Below, piece after piece: positions 24,908 to 35,418 of a stretch of 64,000 nt of DNA. The translations under genes were made by a program, and so were the position numbers. Position 1 is the first letter of the stretch; every line of letters starts with the position of its first letter. The notes beneath the pieces were generated by a model. It saw nothing but the letters and a program-made list of their open reading frames with translations, was not told the origin of the DNA and did not search any database. Source of the stretch: Faecalibacterium prausnitzii (GTDB lineage: Bacteria > Bacillota > Clostridia > Oscillospirales > Ruminococcaceae); the NCBI RefSeq assembly GCF_003287405.1, contig NZ_PRLD01000009.1, forward strand, positions 62,001 through 126,000. The letters run 5' to 3'.

Positions 24908-25912
24908 ATGAATGTTATGCTGACATCTGTAGGCAGACGCGCCTATATGGTTAAATATTTTAAAGAAGTACTTGGAAACAATGGAAAAGTATTTGTTTGC
25001 AATTCAGATGATAAATCAATTGCGTTCAAGTATGCAGATGAGAAGGTTATTTCACCTTTGATTTATGATAGCAACTACATTCCATTTTTGTTGGAGTATT
25101 GTAAAGAAAACAGAATCGACATTGTTATTTCTCTGTTCGATATTGACCTTCTTATGCTGGCAAAGCATAAAAAACAGTTTGAGGAAATCGGCACTAAGGT
25201 AATCGTATCTGATCCTTCCATTGTGGAAGTATGTAATGACAAATGGAAGACCTATAAATTCCTGACAGACAATGACTTCCATGCACCGATGTCTTTTTTG
25301 GATATGAATGAGGTTATTGAAAAAATTTCGGAAGGAAAGTTGTCATATCCGATTGTAGTGAAACCTCGATATGGATGTGGTTCTATCTCGGTTGCAATTG
25401 CATATGACGAGGAAGATCTGCGCTACTTGACAAAGAAGGCAAATGAAGATATTGCTAATTCGTACCTCAAATATGAATCCTCAGTGACCACTGATAAGGT
25501 TATTTATCAGGAGTGCTTAAAAGGACAGGAATATGGGGCAGACATCATTAATGACCTGACTGGGAAAACGCAGAATGTGATTGTAAGAAAGAAGCTGGCC
25601 ATGAGGTCTGGTGAGACTGACATTGCACAATTAGTTGATGAGCAAAATATCAAGGAAACACTCGTTCGTCTTGGAAAAACCACAAAACACATTGCTAATA
25701 TGGATTGCGATATATTTATGGTAAATGGCATCCCATATATTTTGGAAATGAACGCTCGATTTGGTGGAGGATATCCGTTCTCCCACATGGGTGGCTGCAA
25801 TTTGCCGAAAGCAATTGTTGAATGGGCCAAGGGCAAGACTGTAGACAAGGATACTATCTCTGCTAGAACAGGTATTACAGGATATAAAGAAATTTACATT
25901 ACAGAAATATGA
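24908..25912 (+). CDS. ATP-grasp domain ligase (334 aa)
   Basis: ATG 24908 lies 5 bases after the aminotransferase stop; a GTG at 24899 overlaps it. The N-terminal pre-ATP-grasp fold (MNVMLTSVGRRAYM) is followed by the ATP-grasp core: YPIVVKPRYGCGSISV (lysine and glycine-rich loop), YQECLKGQEYGADI and the metal site PYILEMNARFGGGYPF. Carbamoyl-phosphate-synthase-like ATP-grasp enzymes form amide bonds from a carboxylate and an amine. Between an amino-sugar transaminase and an amino-acid-type PLP enzyme, a role in joining an amino acid to the amino sugar is attractive but unproven. Confidence 0.8.
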   Translation: MNVMLTSVGRRAYMVKYFKEVLGNNGKVFVCNSDDKSIAFKYADEKVISPLIYDSNYIPFLLEYCKENRIDIVISLFDIDLLMLAKHKKQFEEIGTKVIVSDPSIVEVCNDKWKTYKFLTDNDFHAPMSFLDMNEVIEKISEGKLSYPIVVKPRYGCGSISVAIAYDEEDLRYLTKKANEDIANSYLKYESSVTTDKVIYQECLKGQEYGADIINDLTGKTQNVIVRKKLAMRSGETDIAQLVDEQNIKETLVRLGKTTKHIANMDCDIFMVNGIPYILEMNARFGGGYPFSHMGGCNLPKAIVEWAKGKTVDKDTISARTGITGYKEIYITEI

Positions 25913-25929
25913 CAAGGAAGGGGATAAGT

Positions 25930-27318
25930 ATGCAGGATGATTTTAAGCTGATGCAATATAAAACACCCGTTGTTCAAATCCCAAACGATGATAATGATAT
26001 TTATATCAAGCGGGATGACTTAATTCCCTTTTCATTTGGTGGAAATAAAGTGAGAATTGCTTTGGAATTCATTTCTGATATGAAAAAGCAAGGCAAAGAT
26101 TGCATTGTAGGATATGGGAACGCGAGGTCAAATTTGAGCAGAGCGTTGGCTAATCTTTGCTATCAGTTTAAGATTCCGTGTCATATCATATCTCCGGCAG
26201 ATGAAGATGGAACGCGTATTGATACGTATAACAGTAAAATGGTATTGGCGTGCAATGCGGAGTTTCATTATTGTAAAAAAACAAATGTAAAAGAAACCAT
26301 CGAACAGGTGCTTAAGGAACTGAGAGATAAAGGTTTAAAGCCATATTATATTTATGGTGATTCAGCTGGAAAAGGAAATGAGCATACGCCTTTGCGGGCA
26401 TACGTGAAAGTTTATGAAGATATAAAGGGACAGTTTGATTATATCTTTTTAGCAACTGGAACTGGTATGACTCAAGGGGGACTCCTTGCAGGCAAGGCAA
26501 TACACGGAGGAACTGAAAAAATCGTTGGTATTTCAGTTGCAAGAAATTCCATACAGGAAACAGCTGTTTTGAAGAATTCATTAGAGTGCTTCAGTACTAG
26601 AATTCAAAAAATTGATTGCGGCGAGATAAATGTGGAGGACGCATATCTATGTGATGGATACGGCACATATAATCGCCAAATTGAAAAGACCATTCACCAA
26701 CAACTAATCTGCAATGGAATGCCGTTAGATCCAACATATACAGGCAAGGCATTCTGGGGAATGCAGGAGTATATTAAGAAAAATAAAATACTTGGTAAGA
26801 AAGTACTCTTTATCCATACGGGCGGAACGCCTCTGTTCTTCGATTATATGAATGGCATTAGACTGCTTGAAGCTCCTAGTAAAGAAGCCGTAGAAGAAGC
26901 AGTTATACGCTTGGAGAATAGATTGGTCCCATCACTAACAGACAGAAAAATTAACATTTCTCAGTATTCTGAAAAACTGGCCCACTATGGTAAGGTATGG
27001 ACCCATTATGATATGGGAAAGCCAGTATCTATTATTGCTGGATATTTTAATGATGAAACGACAAGGACAGCCTATCTGTCGATGCTTGCAGTGGCAGAAG
27101 AATATCAGGGGAAAAGATTGGCTTCCTCGTTGCTATCAGAATTTGAAGATTATGCAATCAAGAGTGGAATGAATTATGTAAAACTCGAAGTAAGAAAGCA
27201 TAATTTTGTGGCTCAAAAATTGTACAACAAATTTGGATATAAAATAATAGGCGATGCATCGGATACTTCGTACTATATGCAAAAAACGCTCGAAAATCTT
27301 TCGGGGGGGGGGCACTGA
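25930..27318 (+). CDS. PLP-dependent D-cysteine desulfhydrase-like enzyme fused to a GNAT domain (462 aa)
   Basis: ATG 25930 follows AAGGGG. Residues 1-325 belong to the fold-type II ACC deaminase / D-cysteine desulfhydrase family, with IYIKRDDLIPFSFGGNKVR (K40 the likely PLP lysine), GYGNARSNLSRA and the phosphate-binding LATGTGMTQGG. Residues 335-455 are a GNAT acyltransferase domain with LSMLAVAEEYQGKRLASSLL (acetyl-CoA loop) and KLYNKFGYK. In this sequence the frame runs through ten G and stops at CAC TGA. With nine G it would continue into a second GNAT domain (27313-27730). The true substrate is unknown. Confidence 0.82.
   Translation: MQDDFKLMQYKTPVVQIPNDDNDIYIKRDDLIPFSFGGNKVRIALEFISDMKKQGKDCIVGYGNARSNLSRALANLCYQFKIPCHIISPADEDGTRIDTYNSKMVLACNAEFHYCKKTNVKETIEQVLKELRDKGLKPYYIYGDSAGKGNEHTPLRAYVKVYEDIKGQFDYIFLATGTGMTQGGLLAGKAIHGGTEKIVGISVARNSIQETAVLKNSLECFSTRIQKIDCGEINVEDAYLCDGYGTYNRQIEKTIHQQLICNGMPLDPTYTGKAFWGMQEYIKKNKILGKKVLFIHTGGTPLFFDYMNGIRLLEAPSKEAVEEAVIRLENRLVPSLTDRKINISQYSEKLAHYGKVWTHYDMGKPVSIIAGYFNDETTRTAYLSMLAVAEEYQGKRLASSLLSEFEDYAIKSGMNYVKLEVRKHNFVAQKLYNKFGYKIIGDASDTSYYMQKTLENLSGGGH
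27303..27312 (+). repeat. G10 tract between two GNAT modules
   Basis: Read as TCG GGG GGG GGG CAC TGA. Loss of one G, or gain of two, gives GGC ACT GAA and an open frame to 27730. The tract is exactly at the domain border, where a Gly linker is harmless. Confidence 0.85.
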
Positions 27319-27730
27319 ACTCTATCAATTCCTGACACGAATTGATAAACTTTTCCCGATTTCACTATCTGACAAAGAATCACTTTCTGTTCTTGCTTCA
27401 AAATTGGAAAAGTACGGAATGATTTCCTATGTTAGAGAGCAAAATCGGATTGTTGCAATATGTGCGGGGTACACAAATGACCTGCAAAATCGACGTGGAT
27501 ATATCTCGGTAGTAGCAGTGCTCCCAGAGTATTCTAATAAGGGATACGGGAAAGTAGCTGTACAGGGTTTTCTTAAAAAAGCTAAAAGCGCAGGAATGTT
27601 GGCAGTACACTTGTATGCGGATTCAGAAAACAGTGCGGCACTACATATGTATGAAAAGCTAGGCTTTTCTGATTGGAAAGTTGTCGGAGAACCCAGACCG
27701 AATGACAGGCATTTAATAAAAAAGTTATAA
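27313..27730 (+). pseudogene. Second GNAT module, out of frame in this sequence
   Basis: The segment encodes a complete GNAT domain: SLSDKESLSVLASKL, RIVAICAGYTND, the acetyl-CoA-binding VVAVLPEYSNKGYGKVAVQG, and LYADSENSAALHMYEKLGF. It has no start codon with a ribosome site of its own; the only in-phase ATG (27254) lies in the preceding gene. It would be made only as a fusion after a frame change at the G10 tract, giving a roughly 600-residue PLP-GNAT-GNAT protein. It shows no internal stop, so the reading frame appears conserved, which argues against simple decay and for reversible switching. Confidence 0.7.
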
Positions 27731-27752
27731 AAAATAGATGAGGATGGAATAG

Positions 27753-29904
<2,152 letters not shown>

Positions 29905-29922
29905 ACTAATAGAAAGAGGTGA

Positions 29923-30281
29923 TTGGGAATCAAGTGGTACATAAAATCAATAATTCAAGATTTCAGACAACCCGTGTCATACTTGATTCCAGCCATCTTC
30001 TTCAGTGGATGCATTGTATTTGCTGTTAGCTGGTTATGTGAAAGAAGAGTACAATAAAACATAGAATTCTGTTTACCTTTTTCTTAGCGTACATTCTCGT
30101 TATTTTTCGTATAGTTTTCTTATGCAGGAAACCTAGGAGTAGAAAGGCTATAAGCTTGGTTTTATTTGAAACATGGGGGCATACCTTTTATATGCACGCT
30201 ATGTTTATTATAAACAATATTATGTTTATTCCGTTTGGCGTCTTGCTACCGATATTGTTCGGAAAATATAAAAATGGTTAG
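29923..30281 (+). pseudogene. VanZ-like membrane protein remnant, frameshifted and truncated
   Basis: A frame opening with TTG 29923 (GAGGTGA upstream) gives a hydrophobic peptide (VSYLIPAIFFSGCIVFAVSWL) and stops at 30056. Overlapping in the next frame is ILFTFFLAYILVIFRIVF, followed by ISLVLFETWG and NNIMFIPFGVLLP. These are the first helix and the N-x-x-x-F-x-P-x-G motif of VanZ-type proteins common at the end of glycan loci. It stops at TAG 30279, far short of full length. One indel near 30050 and a 3' deletion explain what is seen. Confidence 0.55.
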
Positions 30282-30417
30282 TTATGTATGCTGAGTAAGC
30301 GGTCAGCTAACACTGAGCGCTTACTGTGAAAGGATTTAGATGCGGCTTATGCTAAGAGACTGTTGGATGAACAGGAGGAACTCTTAGATAAGATGGGATG
30401 GGCAAAAATAAAGCACC
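30282..30417. other. Junction region after the glycan locus
   Basis: A short frame in phase with TTG 30363 (AAYAKRLLDEQEELLDKMGW) looks like the relic of a helical protein, without a recognised family. No intact gene is seen here. Confidence 0.4.
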
Positions 30418-30446
30418 TTGCTCTTGTTACTCAACAGTGCTATACT
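30418..30446 (+). promoter_or_regulatory. Promoter of the coiled-coil protein gene
   Basis: TTGCTC (30418-30423), 17-bp spacer, TATACT (30441-30446) with a TGC extended -10. The gene starts 35 bases downstream. Confidence 0.7.
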
Positions 30447-30480
30447 GAAATCACTATAAAAGAAAAGAGGCTGACAGCTT

Positions 30481-30810
30481 ATGCCCAGAACCAAAGGCAG
30501 CAAAAACCGTCCCAAAACTACCTATACCGACTACGCATCTCAGATCGCGGAGAAGCAGGAGACTATTGCGTCTCTGAATACCGAGATCGCATCCATCCAG
30601 AAAGCGATTGAAGAGCAGAAGAACACACTGAAAGAGCAGAAGACTACTCTGAAGAAGGCCGAAAAAGAAGTGGCATCCCTGGAATCGAAGAAGGCAAAGG
30701 CAGATGCTAAGGCCGCTGAAGAAGCGAAGAAGACCGAAGTAGAGGCTGTGCTGAAGAAGCTGCTGGCCAGCGGCATGAGTGCGGATGAAATCCTCGAAAA
30801 ACTGAAATAA
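30481..30810 (+). CDS. Small coiled-coil protein with basic N-terminus (109 aa)
   Basis: GAGG precedes the ATG. The N-terminus PRTKGSKNRPKTTY is basic and AT-hook-like. Residues 18-90 form a long heptad-patterned coiled coil rich in Glu, Lys and Ala (EIASIQKAIEEQKNTLKEQK). The C-terminus LLASGMSADEILEKL resembles a short helix-turn-helix-like tail. It has its own promoter and terminator. A DNA-associated or nucleoid-like role is possible but not shown. No named family is recognised. Confidence 0.75.
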   Translation: MPRTKGSKNRPKTTYTDYASQIAEKQETIASLNTEIASIQKAIEEQKNTLKEQKTTLKKAEKEVASLESKKAKADAKAAEEAKKTEVEAVLKKLLASGMSADEILEKLK

Positions 30811-30816
30811 GATCGG

Positions 30817-30859
30817 CCGTGTGGACAAACTGAACTCCAGCAGTTCACACGGTATTTTT
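30817..30859 (+). terminator. Terminator of the coiled-coil gene
   Basis: CCGTGTG pairs with CACACGG, with an inner AACTG/CAGTT stem, followed by TATTTTTA. Confidence 0.8.
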
Positions 30860-30906
30860 AAAGTGCATGGTATAGTTTGTGACGTAAATAAGAAAAGGGA
30901 AAACTT

Positions 30907-31686
30907 ATGGGAGAAATACGCAAGCCCGGCGGAGGCCGAAAAAAGTTAAAACCAAAATACGATGCCGGGAAAAATCTAAAGGAACAGATGGATGCTGCGG
31001 TGTCCCTCTATAAAAATAAATCCCTCCAAGCCATCGCAGACACTCTGTCCCTCAACCCTATCAAGGTTCGCAAGCTGCTCATCACAGCCGAGGTGTATGA
31101 GTCAGATATAGCGGAGACAGTGCATCACACATTTCATAAGTATAGAGAAACCCAAAGCTATAAAGACGCAATCCTCTCCACCGCATCAGAGTTCAAGCTG
31201 TCCAAAGCCTCCGTCACCTCGTACCTGCCATATAAAAAGGGTGTGTATTACCGAAGCACAACTTCAACAGAGAAGATCAGCATCGGAGCAGAGCGGCAGC
31301 GGAGATACCGGGCAATGAAAAAGCTGCGAGCAGCGCCGACAGAGGAAAATCTATGGGAAGTGATTCTGATGTATCAAAAAGTGCGTTTTAAAACCTATTC
31401 CGGCTTGCCATTCTCTTATGAAATACGAAAAGGCAGGAATGGAGCGTACACGAAAGAGCTGTGGATCGACCGCCGGGAAAACAGCAAAAGTCTGGCATGG
31501 AGCTCGGTGGAGCTGGCGCTGGACAATGTAAAAGAGGTCGGAGCAGTGGTAGACCGTCCAAAAGCGCTGGGCGATATCCGGGGCGTGACCTACATCTATG
31601 GGATGTTCTATCGGTTCGGACTGATCAATGTGCCTGACAATGTAAAGCAGAAAATGAATAAGAGCGGGTGTGCTTCCAAGGGCTGA
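30907..31686 (+). CDS. Putative DNA-binding protein with two helix-turn-helix-like segments (259 aa)
   Basis: The ATG follows AAAAGGGAAAA. The basic N-terminus (KPGGGRKKLKPKY) is followed by SLQAIADTLSLNPIKVRKLL and, about 70 residues later, EFKLSKASVTSYLPYKKGVYY; both look like HTH segments. A patch GAERQRRYRAMKKLRA follows. The C-terminal third (about 150-240) contains WSSVELALDNVKEVGAVVDRPKAL and could bind a partner. I have no family name for it. It lies at the edge of the island, next to a duplicated gap end. Confidence 0.65.
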   Translation: MGEIRKPGGGRKKLKPKYDAGKNLKEQMDAAVSLYKNKSLQAIADTLSLNPIKVRKLLITAEVYESDIAETVHHTFHKYRETQSYKDAILSTASEFKLSKASVTSYLPYKKGVYYRSTTSTEKISIGAERQRRYRAMKKLRAAPTEENLWEVILMYQKVRFKTYSGLPFSYEIRKGRNGAYTKELWIDRRENSKSLAWSSVELALDNVKEVGAVVDRPKALGDIRGVTYIYGMFYRFGLINVPDNVKQKMNKSGCASKG

Positions 31687-32104
31687 TATACAGGTGCTTA
31701 TATGTGGAACTGTCGGGTCGTAAGGCATATATGCTTCATGTCGAACAAAAATGGCCCTGTTTCTCACTCCATCCCTCAAAATCACTTCCGGTGAAATTTC
31801 AGCATAAGAGGCAGTGGAGGAGCGCATCTGGGCAGGGCGGACGCCCCCGGCGGAAGCCCCGGGCCCCGGACGCTCCGAGGAGTGGCACACTAAGTCACAT
31901 GAAAATATATGTGCATAGAAAGAAATAGAGTGAATATAATAATTCTAAAACACAAAATCGCGAAAGAACTTGAAAATAACGCTGAAACGTGGTATAATTT
32001 TGGTACGAACAAGCTGGTTTTGGTACGACAACGGTATGCTGTGGTACTGTAACTGTTGTTTCGAAATTATGAACGATCACAAAAAAATCGTGAAAATTTA
32101 GCGT
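31687..32104. other. Island boundary region without genes
   Basis: The stretch holds a GC-rich segment (31836-31886), then AT-rich DNA with three copies of a TTGGTACGA core, the last inside the gap fragment. A few minus-strand frames overlap here without ribosome sites. Confidence 0.5.
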
Positions 32105-32153
32105 AGCTACGACGACACCTATCAGGTTCAGGTCGTGTCTTGGTACGACAACG
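31998..32153. repeat. Repeated TTGGTACGA cores at the gap fragment
   Basis: TTGGTACGACAACG occurs at 32020-32033 and, exactly 120 bases on, at 32140-32153 inside the GAPDH fragment. A degenerate third copy (TTTTGGTACGAAC) lies at 31998-32010. The repeated bases encode the conserved WYDN of GAPDH. Repeats of a gene's 3' end are typical of attachment sites. Confidence 0.65.
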
Positions 32154-32212
32154 AGAACTCCTACACCTCTCAGATGGTCCGTACCATTAAGTACTTCGCT
32201 GAGAACTGCTAA
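32105..32212 (+). pseudogene. gap: 3' end fragment of a GAPDH gene (gap)
   Basis: Thirty-five codons ending in TAA encode the C-terminal strand and helix of glyceraldehyde-3-phosphate dehydrogenase, including VVSWYDNENSYTSQMVRTIK. An in-frame TAG two codons upstream and unrelated DNA before it show that the rest of the gene is missing here. The original gap terminator probably follows at 32324. Either a deletion removed the front of gap, or an element integrated into gap and displaced the old 3' end while restoring the gene elsewhere. Confidence 0.8.
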
Positions 32213-32323
32213 TCACAGCTCTACGCTCAAAAGTGCTTGAGGTGCCGTGCTGAATAACGGCTGATACCGGCTTTGCTGGTGTGAATATGCTGTGATCGGT
32301 ATGACAACAGGATAATGAGTTTA

Positions 32324-32367
32324 ACACCCTTCCTTTTGCGGGTTTCCGTGAGAGGAAGGGTGTTTTT
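32324..32367 (+). terminator. Strong terminator, probably that of gap
   Basis: ACACCCTTCC and GGAAGGGTGT pair over 10 bp and are followed by TTTTT. Confidence 0.85.
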
Positions 32368-32419
32368 GTGTATCTGCAGGGAGAAAATCTGCAGAAAGGG
32401 TGATTTGCTTCAAGAATTG

Positions 32420-32428
32420 TGCTATACT
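32420..32428 (+). promoter_or_regulatory. Extended -10 promoter upstream of glmM
   Basis: TGCTATACT provides a TGn-extended -10 box; no good -35 is seen. The start codon lies about 120 bases downstream. Confidence 0.5.
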
Positions 32429-32555
32429 AAATTTACAGTGTCCCTGATTCGATGCACTATGCGGATGACAATGCTTTTTTGCAGGTAGCATCGTGCGATG
32501 GGGAAAAGCATATACACTATTAAAAGTTCACTTTTGGGAACGAGGTAATCAAGAA

Positions 32556-33941
32556 ATGGGAAAGTACTTTGGAACTGATGGCTTCCGTGGTGAAGCTGGT
32601 ATTGATCTGACTGCCGACCACGCCTACAAGGTTGGCCGCTTCCTTGGCTGGTATTATAATATGCTCCGCAAGCGCAACGGCAACAGCGAGCCTGCCCGTA
32701 TTGTTATCGGCAAGGACACCCGCCGCAGCTCCTATATGTTTGAATATAGTCTTGTCGCTGGCCTGACCGCTTCCGGTGCAGACGCCTACCTGCTGCACGT
32801 CACTACTACGCCGTCTGTGGCTTACATTGCCCGCGTGGACGATTTCGATTGCGGCATCATGATCTCTGCCAGCCACAACCCCTACTACGATAACGGTATC
32901 AAGCTGATCGACTGCTACGGCGAGAAAATGCCCGAAGAGACTCTGCTGCTGGTGGAGGACTACATCGACGGCAAGCTTCATGTGTTTGATAAGGACTGGC
33001 CGGAGCTGCCCTTTGCCCATCGCGAGCACATCGGCTGCACGGTGGACTATGTGGCAGGCCGCAACCGTTACATGGGCTACCTGATCTCGCTGGGCATCTA
33101 TTCCTTCAAGGGGGTCAAGGTCGGTCTGGACTGTGCCAACGGTGCAAGCTGGAATATTGCTAAGAGCGTTTTCGATGCTCTGGGTGCAGATACCTATGTT
33201 ATCAACAATAAGCCCAACGGCCTGAATATCAACAACAATGCTGGCTCTACCCATATTGAGGGTCTGCAGAAGTTTGTGGTGGAGAACGGTCTGGATGTCG
33301 GCTTTGCCTTCGACGGCGATGCTGACCGCTGCCTGTGCGTGGACGAGAAAGGCAATGTCATCACCGGCGACCACATTCTGTACATCTACGGCTGCTACAT
33401 GAAGGAGCACGGCGAGCTGATGAACAACACCGTGGTCACGACTGTTATGTCCAACTTTGGCTTGTACAAGGCGTTCGATGAGCAGGGCATTGGCTACGCC
33501 AAGACTGCTGTGGGCGACAAGTACGTCTACGAGTACATGGCTAAGAACGGCTGCCGTATCGGCGGCGAGCAGAGCGGTCATATCATCTTCTCTAAGTACG
33601 CCAGCACCGGTGACGGCATCCTGACCAGTCTCAAGATGATGGAAGTTATGCTGGCCAAGAAGCTGCCTATGAGCAAGCTGGCTGAGCCCCTGAAGATTTA
33701 CCCGCAGGTTCTGGAGAATGTCCGTGTGACTGACAAGAAAGCCGCACAGAACGACCCGGCGGTGCAGGAGGCCGTCAAGGCCGTTGCAGAAGCACTGGGC
33801 GATACCGGCCGTATCCTCGTCCGTGAGTCCGGCACCGAGCCGCTTGTGCGCGTGATGGTGGAAGCCCCCGACCACGACACCTGCCAGAAGTACGTCTCTC
33901 AGGTCGTGGAGGTCATCAAGAACAAGGGTTACGCTGTTTAA
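32556..33941 (+). CDS. glmM: Phosphoglucosamine mutase
   Basis: ATG 32556 with GAGGTAAT upstream was chosen over the longer frame from 32493. The 461-residue protein starts MGKYFGTDGFRGEAG as GlmM does. It has the phosphoserine loop ISASHNP (S106), the magnesium loop DGDAD (253-257), the sugar-binding GGEQSGH and the phosphate-binding RESGTEP near the C-terminus. GlmM converts glucosamine-6-phosphate to glucosamine-1-phosphate for UDP-GlcNAc, hence peptidoglycan and glycan synthesis. Its place next to the glycan island may be chance. It has its own promoter and terminator, and its GC content is that of the core genome. Confidence 0.93.
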   Translation: MGKYFGTDGFRGEAGIDLTADHAYKVGRFLGWYYNMLRKRNGNSEPARIVIGKDTRRSSYMFEYSLVAGLTASGADAYLLHVTTTPSVAYIARVDDFDCGIMISASHNPYYDNGIKLIDCYGEKMPEETLLLVEDYIDGKLHVFDKDWPELPFAHREHIGCTVDYVAGRNRYMGYLISLGIYSFKGVKVGLDCANGASWNIAKSVFDALGADTYVINNKPNGLNINNNAGSTHIEGLQKFVVENGLDVGFAFDGDADRCLCVDEKGNVITGDHILYIYGCYMKEHGELMNNTVVTTVMSNFGLYKAFDEQGIGYAKTAVGDKYVYEYMAKNGCRIGGEQSGHIIFSKYASTGDGILTSLKMMEVMLAKKLPMSKLAEPLKIYPQVLENVRVTDKKAAQNDPAVQEAVKAVAEALGDTGRILVRESGTEPLVRVMVEAPDHDTCQKYVSQVVEVIKNKGYAV

Positions 33942-33998
33942 GACTTATGCCTGTGCGTAAAAATGCACAATGCTATAAAATAAACCTATAAAAGATCA

Positions 33999-34042
33999 AA
34001 CCGCGAGGAAGCGCTTTTATGAACGCATCCTCGCGGTTTTTT
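33999..34042 (+). terminator. Terminator of glmM
   Basis: ACCGCGAGGA pairs with TCCTCGCGGT, followed by six T. Confidence 0.85.
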
Positions 34043-34098
34043 AATGGCGAAGCATTTTGCGTCAGACGGGATGCCTGCCCCTGCACGATGGGACGCCA

Positions 34099-35418
34099 TT
34101 ACCCGCAGAGCATGACCTTGGCGGAGAAAACGCCATCCTGATAGGTGAACGTACTTGCGCCGCCGGTCTTTTCTGCAATATGCTGGACAGACTGGATGCC
34201 GATCCCGTTTTCTTTTCGCTTGGACGAGCGGAAAACTCCGCTTTTTTCGTTGACTTCACCGTCAAATGCGTTTTCCACCTCGACCAGAAGCAGCCGCTCG
34301 GCATGGACATACGCGGTGATCCTGATCTGCCGCCGGGCGGGTGCGGTGCGCAGGCTGGCTTCGAATGCATTCTCCAGAAGATTGGACAGTACCAGACACG
34401 TATCGATCTCGTCCACAGGAAGCGCCTGCGGCAAGTCAAGCTTGGCGCGGAAGGGGATACCCTCGCGTTTTGCAAGGGTGCAGTAATAGCCAACGACGCT
34501 GTCTGCCGCACGGTTCTCGCAGAAACTCATATCCAGATTCGGGATCCGGGAGACGGTTTTTGCAAGGTAAGCTTTCAGGCCATCCAGATCGCCTGCTTCG
34601 GCCAGCGCAGAGATCTGATTCAGCTGGTGGCGCATATCGTGCCGCGCCTGCCGGACTTCTTCAATAGCGGCTTTCAGGCTTTCATAGCGCTGCTGCTGCA
34701 TGGATAGAAACTGGTTCTCCTGCTGCAATCTCGCATTCCTGTTAAGGCTGTTTGCCATCAGCAGAAAGATCGCGTTGAACAGGAACATCAGGAACAAAAG
34801 GGCAATGCTCATAACAATGTAGACCTGCAGCACCCGCCCTGTCCGAAGCGTTATCTGGTAGCGCGGGATCATAAAAAGATTCAGCAGGATGAACACCAGC
34901 GGCAGCACCCAGAACACGTACCACGTCTGCGCAAAGTTTTCATCCTCGACCATGGTGCGCACTGCGTGGGTGGCGGGATAATACGCTGCTGCTGCGGTCA
35001 GCCAGCAGACCATATTATAAAAAATGCAGGCACTAAAGCAGAACCACGGCTTGTCCGACGGCAGCTGCAGCAGGATCGTGATCGCCGCGCCGACGGCACG
35101 GGACAGACTGTTCAGGCACGCAAACACCGCGCAGACCGCCAGCGCGATCGTCCCGGATTTCCAGAGAGAGATCCGCAGCGTTTTGAGATACAGAAAAATT
35201 GCCGCAAGCGTGATGAGCAGCAGGGGGAACGCGGTGGAGAGACAGAAATGATAGCAGAGCAGTCCGCCGCCAAGGCAAAGCCCGAGCAGCAGCGGCACCG
35301 CCCATGCGGCAAGCCTTGCGGGAGACTGCTTCAGATAGGAGCGCACCGGAAAATACGCGAGCAGCAGGCCGGGAAACACAACGGTAAGCTCCAGGAGCGG
35401 GCGCAGAATGTCCTTCAA
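34099..35418 (-). CDS. Sensor histidine kinase, AgrC-like GHKL type (439 aa)
   Basis: Six or seven hydrophobic segments (1-225) are followed by a coiled linker. Then comes the phosphoacceptor motif ARHDMRHQLNQI (H260) and a GHKL ATPase domain with the N box LSNLLENAFEAS and the G box GIGIQSVQHIAEKTGG. This is the HPK10 class that partners LytTR regulators and often senses peptides. No AgrD/AgrB-like gene is next to it, so the signal is unknown. Its start overlaps the regulator's stop by 4 bases (regulator first on the minus strand). Confidence 0.88.
   Translation of the reverse strand: MKDILRPLLELTVVFPGLLLAYFPVRSYLKQSPARLAAWAVPLLLGLCLGGGLLCYHFCLSTAFPLLLITLAAIFLYLKTLRISLWKSGTIALAVCAVFACLNSLSRAVGAAITILLQLPSDKPWFCFSACIFYNMVCWLTAAAAYYPATHAVRTMVEDENFAQTWYVFWVLPLVFILLNLFMIPRYQITLRTGRVLQVYIVMSIALLFLMFLFNAIFLLMANSLNRNARLQQENQFLSMQQQRYESLKAAIEEVRQARHDMRHQLNQISALAEAGDLDGLKAYLAKTVSRIPNLDMSFCENRAADSVVGYYCTLAKREGIPFRAKLDLPQALPVDEIDTCLVLSNLLENAFEASLRTAPARRQIRITAYVHAERLLLVEVENAFDGEVNEKSGVFRSSKRKENGIGIQSVQHIAEKTGGASTFTYQDGVFSAKVMLCG

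Noticed and set aside
30363-30611. Plus-strand 82-codon frame before the coiled-coil gene
   Set aside because: It overlaps the promoter and the first codons of the coiled-coil gene in another phase; at most its first part is a relic.
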